Assembly: GCA_965221605.1 (NCBI GenBank)
Contig: CBDCSK010000009.1
Span: 1-64,000, forward strand
Length of the DNA: 64,000 nt
Reading direction: 5' to 3'
Origin: Aldehydirespirator sp965221605
Lineage (GTDB): Bacteria > Actinomycetota > Acidimicrobiia > Acidimicrobiales > Aldehydirespiratoraceae
The stretch's first letter is position 1. Every line of letters begins with the position of its first letter. The position numbers were made by a program, and so were the translations under genes. A model generated the notes under the pieces. That model did not search any database, was not told where the DNA came from, and saw only the letters and a program-made list of their open reading frames with translations. Of this stretch, positions 59,102 to 64,000 are shown piece by piece.

Positions 59102-59860
59102 GTGCCCGCAGCACCGCTCTTCGAGATCGACGGCCTGCATGTGGCCACCGCGGACGGAGGCGTCGAGATCCTGCGCGGCGTCGATCTGGTGGTCGGCGCG
59201 GGCGAACTGCACGCTCTCATGGGTCCCAACGGATCGGGCAAGTCCACCCTGGCCGCAACCCTGCTCGGCAGCCCCGAATACGAGGTGACCAGCGGCTCGA
59301 TCCGCTTCAAGGGCGAGGACATCACCTCCTGGCCCCCGGAGGTGCGGGGCAAGGCCGGCCTGTTCCTGGCCTTCCAGTATCCCCAGGAGATCCCCGGGGT
59401 GTCGGTGCGGAACTTCCTCACCCAGGCCCTCCAGGCCCGCAAGGGCACCGACGTCAGCTCCATCGAGACCTACATGACCATGGTCGAGTGGATGGAGCGC
59501 CTGGCCATCGACTCGCAGCTGATGGACCGTCACCTCAACGAGAAGTTCTCCGGCGGCGAGAAGAAGCGCAACGAGATACTCCAGATGGCGGTGCTGGAAC
59601 CGGAGATGGCCATCCTCGACGAGACCGACACCGGGCTGGACATCGACGCCCTGCGCATCGTCGCCACCGGGCTGAAGGAGGTCCGGTCGGAGCGGCCCGA
59701 GCTCGGCGTCCTGGCCATCACCCACTTCCAGCGCATCCTCACCGCCGGCCTCGAGCCCGACCGGGTGCATGTGATCATGGGCGGCCGCATCACCACCAGC
59801 GGCGGACCCGATCTGGCCGATCAGCTCGAACGCGAGGGCTACGAGAGGTTCGCGTCGTGA
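59102..59860 (+). CDS. sufC: Fe-S cluster assembly ATPase SufC
   Basis: A 252-residue ABC-type ATPase that drives Fe-S cluster assembly on the SufB-SufD scaffold. Walker A is GPNGSGKSTLAATLLG, the signature is FSGGEKKRNEILQMAVLEPE, Walker B is MAILDETDTGLDIDALRIVA, and the switch His lies in AITHFQRIL. Length is typical. GTG start 59102; the stop overlaps the sufS start by 4 bp (GTGA). Most actinobacterial operons run sufB-sufD-sufC-sufS-sufU, but here the upstream gene is a divergent acyl-CoA dehydrogenase, so sufB and sufD must lie elsewhere. Confidence 0.94.
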   Translation: MPAAPLFEIDGLHVATADGGVEILRGVDLVVGAGELHALMGPNGSGKSTLAATLLGSPEYEVTSGSIRFKGEDITSWPPEVRGKAGLFLAFQYPQEIPGVSVRNFLTQALQARKGTDVSSIETYMTMVEWMERLAIDSQLMDRHLNEKFSGGEKKRNEILQMAVLEPEMAILDETDTGLDIDALRIVATGLKEVRSERPELGVLAITHFQRILTAGLEPDRVHVIMGGRITTSGGPDLADQLEREGYERFAS

Positions 59861-61101
59861 GCAGCGAGGGCAGCGACCGGCTCGGAAACCGCACCCGGGC
59901 GGACTTCCCCCTGCTGGGGCGTGAGATGCGCGGCCGGCCCATCGTCTACCTCGACTCGGCTGCGTCGTCGCAGAAGCCCCGGTGCGTGCTCGACGCCATG
60001 AACCGCTACTACGAGACGATCAACGCCAACGTCCACCGGGGCGCCTACGAGATCGCAGCCCAGGCCACCGACGCCATGGAGGCGGCCCGAGCGGCCGTGG
60101 CACGGTTCGTCAACGCGCCGTCGGCCGACGAGATCGTGTTCACCAAGAACGTCACCGAGGCCATGAACCTGGTGGCCCGATCCTGGGGCGGGGCCAACCT
60201 CGGGCCCGGCGACGCGGTGGTGATCACCGAGATGGAGCACCACGCCAACATCGTCCCGTGGCACATCATGGCGGCCGAGAAGGGCTTCGAGCTTCGCTGG
60301 ATCGGTGTCGGCGCCGACGGGCAGCTCGATCTCAGCAACCTGGACCGGCTGCTCGACGGGGCCAAGCTGCTGGGCGTCACCGCCATGAGCAACGTGCTGG
60401 GCACGCTCAACCCGGTGCGCCGCCTGGCCGACGCCGCCCACGACGCCGGAGCGCTGATGCTGGTGGACGCGGCCCAGTACGTCCCCCACCTGCCCACCGA
60501 CGTGCAGGCGCTGGGCGCCGACTTCCTGGGCTTCACCGGCCACAAGATGTGCGGGCCGACCGGGATCGGGGTGCTGTGGGCCCGGGCCGAGCTGCTGGAG
60601 GCAATGCCGCCGTTCCTCGGGGGCGGCGAGATGATCCTCGACGTGCGCAAGGACGGCTTCCTGCCCAACCGCATCCCCCACAAGTTCGAGGCGGGAACCC
60701 CGCCCATCGCCGAGATCGTCGGCCTCGGCGCGGCAGTGAGCTATCTGGAGGGCCTGGGAATGGACCGGGTGCGCGAGCACGAGGTGAGCCTCACCGCCTA
60801 CGCGCTGCGGACGCTCCAGGACCGCTACGGATCGGAGCTCGCGGTGCACGGACCGTCGGAGCCGGCCTGCCGGGGCGGGGTCCTGTCGATGAGCTTCCGC
60901 GACATCCACCCCCACGACCTCTCGCAGGTGCTCGACGACCGCGGCGTGTGCGTACGGGCCGGCCACCACTGCGCCAAGCCGCTCATGCGGCACCTCGGGT
61001 TGCCGGCCACCACCCGGGCCTCGCTGTACGTCTACAACGACACTTCCGACGTCGACGCCCTCGCCGACGCCCTCGGCGCCGCCGGCGACTTCTTCGGGTA
61101 G
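59857..61101 (+). CDS. sufS: Cysteine desulfurase SufS
   Basis: A 414-residue PLP enzyme that takes sulphur from cysteine for Fe-S clusters. The PLP lysine is Lys230 in GFTGHKMCGPTG, with TEMEHHANIVPWH and DAAQYVPHLPTDV as cofactor-binding segments. The persulphide-carrying Cys372 is in RAGHHCAKPLM, in the short rigid loop of group II desulfurases, which need SufU or SufE to accept sulphur. SufU is encoded next. GTG start overlaps the sufC stop. If the two UGA genes are true selenoproteins, SufS/NifS-type enzymes could also supply selenium, though this is only a possibility. Confidence 0.94.
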   Translation: MSSEGSDRLGNRTRADFPLLGREMRGRPIVYLDSAASSQKPRCVLDAMNRYYETINANVHRGAYEIAAQATDAMEAARAAVARFVNAPSADEIVFTKNVTEAMNLVARSWGGANLGPGDAVVITEMEHHANIVPWHIMAAEKGFELRWIGVGADGQLDLSNLDRLLDGAKLLGVTAMSNVLGTLNPVRRLADAAHDAGALMLVDAAQYVPHLPTDVQALGADFLGFTGHKMCGPTGIGVLWARAELLEAMPPFLGGGEMILDVRKDGFLPNRIPHKFEAGTPPIAEIVGLGAAVSYLEGLGMDRVREHEVSLTAYALRTLQDRYGSELAVHGPSEPACRGGVLSMSFRDIHPHDLSQVLDDRGVCVRAGHHCAKPLMRHLGLPATTRASLYVYNDTSDVDALADALGAAGDFFG

Positions 61102-61114
61102 ACGGGGTCAAGTA

Positions 61115-61603
61115 GTGGCCGGACTGGAGGACCTCTACCGCGAGATCATCCTCGACCACTACCGCAACCCCCGAAACCGCGGCGAGCTGGAGGTTCCTCC
61201 CGCGGTCCAGGCCGTGGGCTTCAACCCGCTGTGCGGGGACGAGGTGATCATCTACGTCGAGGTGCGCGACGGCGTGATCACCGACGTGTCCACCGGCGGG
61301 CAGGGATGCTCCATCAGCCAGTCGTCGGCATCGATGATGTCCACCGCGGTGAAGGGCCGCACGGTCGCGGAGGCGCGGCGGCTGGTCGGGGCCTTCAAGC
61401 GGATGATGTCCATCCACGGCACCGGCATCGGCGGCACCGGCGACGAACTCGACGACGAGCCCGACAGCGGCAACGGCGTCGGTGAGGTGAAGCTCGGGGA
61501 TCTGGAGGCCCTTCAGGGGGTGGTGAAGTTCCCGGTGCGCATCAAGTGCGCCACCCTGTCGTGGAACACTCTGGTCCAAGCCCTAGACGAGACCTTCGCC
61601 TGA
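61115..61603 (+). CDS. sufU: SufU zinc-dependent sulfurtransferase
   Basis: A 162-residue IscU-fold protein of the SufU type, which takes sulphur from SufS by a zinc-ligand swap rather than acting mainly as a scaffold. Ligands: Cys40 and Asp42 in FNPLCGDEV, Cys65 in GGQGCSISQSSASMM and Cys145 in VRIKCATLSWNTL. The insert between the second and third cysteine regions, typical of SufU, is present and includes a Gly/Asp-rich stretch (HGTGIGGTGDELDDEPDSGN). GTG start 61115 lies 13 bp after sufS. Confidence 0.94.
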   Translation: MAGLEDLYREIILDHYRNPRNRGELEVPPAVQAVGFNPLCGDEVIIYVEVRDGVITDVSTGGQGCSISQSSASMMSTAVKGRTVAEARRLVGAFKRMMSIHGTGIGGTGDELDDEPDSGNGVGEVKLGDLEALQGVVKFPVRIKCATLSWNTLVQALDETFA

Positions 61604-61618
61604 ACCGTCGACCCCCTA

Positions 61619-61861
61619 TCACAGATCCAGGCGCTCCAGCAGTTCTTCCACGTTCAGATCGTGGTGAGACGCGACGCTCTTGAGAATCCCCGACAGGGTC
61701 TTGATCTTCACGGGGTCATGCATCGGAATGACCTCGTGATGCTCCCCGTTGACCTGCGTAGTCACCCGCACGTGCGAGCCACGCCGTCGGGTCGGCCGGT
61801 AGCCGAACGACCTGAGCGCTCTCACAAGATCCGAACCGCGCACATCGCGCGGCAGTCTCAC
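61619..61861 (-). CDS. hicA: HicA-type mRNA interferase toxin
   Basis: An 80-residue double-stranded-RNA-binding-fold toxin. It begins MRLPRDVRGSDLVRALRSFG, then YRPTRRRGSHVRVTT with the conserved catalytic His in the GSH motif, and IPMHDPVKIKTLSGILK, all standard for HicA, which cleaves mRNA. The start overlaps the antitoxin stop in a 4-bp ATGA, so the order is antitoxin then toxin. It is convergent with sufU, 15 bp between stops. Confidence 0.9.
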   Translation of the reverse strand: MRLPRDVRGSDLVRALRSFGYRPTRRRGSHVRVTTQVNGEHHEVIPMHDPVKIKTLSGILKSVASHHDLNVEELLERLDL

Positions 61862-62079
61862 AACGTCAGGACCTCATCGCGGACGAAGTGCAGTCGAATG
61901 AGCCGGGGGCGAGCCTCCTCCTCGTCGAAATAGCACTCGACGGCCTCGCGAACGCTGCTGCGGACCTCATCGATCGTCTCACCCTCGGTATGGATGCCGT
62001 ACCCCAAGGCGCTGGCGGAGTACCCCCCGTCCATCTCGTCCTCACTGACCTCGAAGATGATCTCAGACAAGCTGGACAT
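61858..62079 (-). CDS. hicB: HicB-like antitoxin
   Basis: A 73-residue protein with the HicB partial RNase H fold: IIFEVSEDEMDGGYSASALG, then YGIHTEGETIDEVRSSVREA and VECYFDEEEARPRL. It lacks an obvious extra DNA-binding domain, so operon autoregulation may use another factor. ATG 62079 has GGAGG seven bases upstream; GTG 62082 is one codon earlier. The ATG shares a base with the helicase stop (TGATG), so helicase, antitoxin and toxin are translationally linked. Confidence 0.85.
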   Translation of the reverse strand: MSSLSEIIFEVSEDEMDGGYSASALGYGIHTEGETIDEVRSSVREAVECYFDEEEARPRLIRLHFVRDEVLTL

Positions 62080-64000
62080 CACGGATCCTCCCCGGTTGTC
62101 GGCGTGGACTCCTCGCGTCCGTCCCCTTGACCCCGCACAATACCGGCCAGGAGGGACTTGAGCGCTTCACCGTATGCGGCCAGCTTGGCCGGACCGATGC
62201 CGCTGACTGCCAACAAACCATCGTCGGTGACCGGCCGGTGCCGAGCCAACTCTCGCAGGGTGGCGTCACCAAAGACCACATAGGCCGGCACGCCGTCGGC
62301 CTTACTGCGTTCCAGGCGCCACTGCCGCAGACGCTTGAATACGGCTGCGGCCTCGGGTTCGGCGGTCTCGTCGATCAGAGGGTTCCTGGCCGTCGATGCA
62401 GCAGGCGTCGACTTGGTCGTGTCGGGTCTGCGAGGAGGGTCAAGCCACCATTGGGCGTCGGAGGTCTGAGATCGTCGAGACGGCTTGGGCGTCTCGGGTC
62501 GGTCGGGGCGGGCCGGCCCGTCCGCAGGCAGGCCCGCATCCTCCAGCTTGGAGCGCCACTGCATCTCGGCAATGAAGGGGGACTTCGGGCCGTCGGCGAT
62601 GACTGTCACCGACTCCGACCCGCGGGTGAGGGCCACATGGAAGACCCGGCGCTCCTCCTCCAGGTCACTGGCCAGGCGGTGCGGCATGAGGCCCTCGGTG
62701 GCCGACAGGACGATCACATGGGGCCACTCCAGGCCCTTGACCCGGTGCACGGTGGCCAGCCGCACTCCGCGGCCCCACGACGGACGGACGAGCCACGAGT
62801 CGCTCTCCTCGCCGTGGCGGCTGCCCTTGGTGAGGCGGCTCGACAGCCACGGCTCGAACTCTGCAGGGTCGGGACAGTGCGGCGCCACCGACAGCAGGGC
62901 GCGCAGGTCGTCGCCATGGGCGGAACGGTCCACCGCTCGGCGGGAGGCGTCCAGTCGTTCGTCAAGGCTGGCCCCTAGCTGGGTGCCGTCCCGAATCGCC
63001 TCCAAGAGGTGCATAGTGTCGGCCCCGTGGCGGGCCATGTCCGCGATGCGCTCAATCTCATCGGCGAAATCGGACACGCGCTCCGAGGTCCGCTCATCGG
63101 AAATGCGGCCCGCCAACCGCCTGAGTGCACCAACATTGTGCTGCTCGGCGATCCACTCGATCACCCGCGGAGAGATGCCGCGGGGCGGCCGTCGGGCCGC
63201 GGTGGCCAGGGCAATAGCCGGCAGCCGGACCGAACTTGCGGTGGACAGCCTCAACCACGCCAGTGCAGCCGCCACTCCGGTGCGCTCCAAGAACCACGGA
63301 CCGACCGGGGCCATGCAGTCGACACCGGCCTCCGACAGCAGGATCTGTGGTGCCAGCAGCGTGCTGTTCACCCTCGTGAGTACGGCGATGTCCCTGGCGT
63401 CGGCACCTCCGGCGAGGAGGCTCCGGACTCGCTCAACCACCGTCAAGCCGCCATCGCCGGCCGCCTCGACGCTCAGCGGAACCTGATCGGTGGGATCCGG
63501 GTCGCCCGTCCAGGGGCGGGCTCGATGTCCTTGGGGATGCGGTGCCGGTTGTGGGAGAGGAGATTGGACGCGGCGTCCACGACCGCGGGCGGGCAGCGGT
63601 AGTTGACGCCGAGCAGGTGTCGGGCCGCGCCGGGGAAGAAGCGCTCGTACTCGATCAACCAGCGGGGCGACGCCCCCGAGTACCCGTAGATGGTCTGGTC
63701 GTCGTCGCCCACCCCGAAGACATCGGCCCTCGGCCCGGCCAGCAGGCGGATCATGAGCAGGTGGGCCGGGGTCAGGTCCTGGAACTCGTCCACCAGCAGC
63801 ACGCCGCACGCCCGGCGGGCCGCGGCCCTCGCCCCTGGGTCGGTGAGCAGCACGTCGATGGCCCGCACGATCTGGTGGTCGAAATCGACGGTGCCCCTCT
63901 CCTCCAGCGCCTCGGCGTAGGCCGGGGCCACCTCGGTGAAGCCCTCGACGTCGGGGGCGTAGTCGCTCTCGACCCCTGCCGGGTCCCGCAGCCCGAGCCG
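62079..64000 (-). CDS. UvrD/PcrA-like superfamily 1 helicase with HRDC domain (5' end outside window; frameshift near 63490)
   Basis: A DNA helicase moving 3' to 5', acting in repair or recombination. The upstream part, open to the window edge, has motif II GVLLVDEFQDLTPAH, motif III GVGDDDQTIYGYSGA and motif IV LGVNYRCPPAVVDAASN. That frame stops at about 63473, while the rest continues in another frame from PTDQVPLSVEAAGD, with motif V VHRVKGLEWPHVIVLSATEG and motif VI RRVFHVALTRGSESVTV. A C-terminal HRDC-like domain (KRLRQWRLERSKADGVPAYV) ends at TGA 62079. The shift falls in a GATCCCACC tract at about 63490. The N-terminal Walker A is beyond the window. Confidence 0.85.
   Translation of the reverse strand, partial: ARAAGPGRGRERLRPRRRGLHRGGPGLRRGAGGEGHRRFRPPDRAGHRRAAHRPRGEGRGPPGVRRAAGGRVPGPDPGPPAHDPPAGRAEGRCLRGGRRRPDHLRVLGGVAPLVDRVRALLPRRGPTPARRQLPLPARGRGRRVQSPLPQPAPHPQGHRARPWTGDPDPTDQVPLSVEAAGDGGLTVVERVRSLLAGGADARDIAVLTRVNSTLLAPQILLSEAGVDCMAPVGPWFLERTGVAAALAWLRLSTASSVRLPAIALATAARRPPRGISPRVIEWIAEQHNVGALRRLAGRISDERTSERVSDFADEIERIADMARHGADTMHLLEAIRDGTQLGASLDERLDASRRAVDRSAHGDDLRALLSVAPHCPDPAEFEPWLSSRLTKGSRHGEESDSWLVRPSWGRGVRLATVHRVKGLEWPHVIVLSATEGLMPHRLASDLEEERRVFHVALTRGSESVTVIADGPKSPFIAEMQWRSKLEDAGLPADGPARPDRPETPKPSRRSQTSDAQWWLDPPRRPDTTKSTPAASTARNPLIDETAEPEAAAVFKRLRQWRLERSKADGVPAYVVFGDATLRELARHRPVTDDGLLAVSGIGPAKLAAYGEALKSLLAGIVRGQGDGREESTPTTGEDP

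Overview
The window is GC-rich (roughly 70%) and densely coded. It has the stamp of an actinobacterium, most likely of the class Acidimicrobiia. The signs are a SufU-type Fe-S scaffold, an AceE-type homodimeric pyruvate dehydrogenase, two-gene Ku/LigD-polymerase end joining, a DUF222-HNH nuclease, and a Streptomyces-like PHO box upstream of pst. The class assignment is an inference from gene content. I saw no rRNA, tRNA or CRISPR array.

Layout. 1-15.3 kb is a cell-surface polysaccharide cluster: GT2 glycosyltransferases (two very long, with two GT2-like domains each), a Wzm/Wzt-type ABC exporter, a Wzy/ligase-like membrane protein, a PP-loop ATPase fused to a GT-C-like membrane domain, and a Wzx-like flippase. 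15.4-31.1 kb is housekeeping: rhodanese-ThiF protein, sirtuin, APH-like kinase, PepA, Ku and LigD polymerase, an M24 peptidase, a fused LipB-LipA, the E2 and E3 subunits of a 2-oxoacid dehydrogenase, a LapA-like protein and a TIGR01777 epimerase. 31.1-44.3 kb is accessory DNA: an RHH/MazF pair, a DUF4143 ATPase, an IS630 element, a five-gene defence-like island (Vsr, GHKL ATPase, unknown, DUF6339-like, cytosine-C5 methylase), a DUF222-HNH gene and an IS1380 element. 44.3-56.3 kb holds RNase HI, aceE, a HhH-GPD protein, two tandem thioredoxin-like lipoproteins with an in-frame UGA, and pstSCAB-phoU-histidine kinase. 56.3-64 kb holds an alpha/beta hydrolase, an acyl-CoA dehydrogenase, sufC-sufS-sufU, a HicA/HicB pair and a partial UvrD/PcrA-like helicase.

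The most exciting observation is at 48.1-49.9 kb. Two adjacent paralogous lipoproteins each carry TGA exactly where the first cysteine of a thioredoxin CxxC motif belongs, giving U-P-V-C and U-P-T-C. In both, the rest of the thioredoxin fold continues in frame to a normal stop. In both, a hairpin with the same five-base loop (AGTTC) begins 35 nt after the TGA, and one stem position changes in a compensatory way. They are best read as a tandem pair of selenoproteins, one held on a long Ala/Glu stalk. They are translationally chained to aceE and a HhH-GPD gene and lie just upstream of a PHO box.

The second system of note is the Vsr-GHKL-unknown-DUF6339-Dcm island. It resembles restriction-linked MORC/MutL-type ATPase operons but lacks a recognisable Z1 helicase.

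Caution: four genes (a GT2, mazF, aceE, and the UvrD-like helicase) carry single-base frameshifts, each at or beside a short run of identical bases. Sequencing or assembly error is likely for at least some of them. A dispersed repeat of about 40-60 bp occurs in at least five copies and has entered two coding regions. A decayed copy of the rnhA 3' end lies beside the IS630 element.
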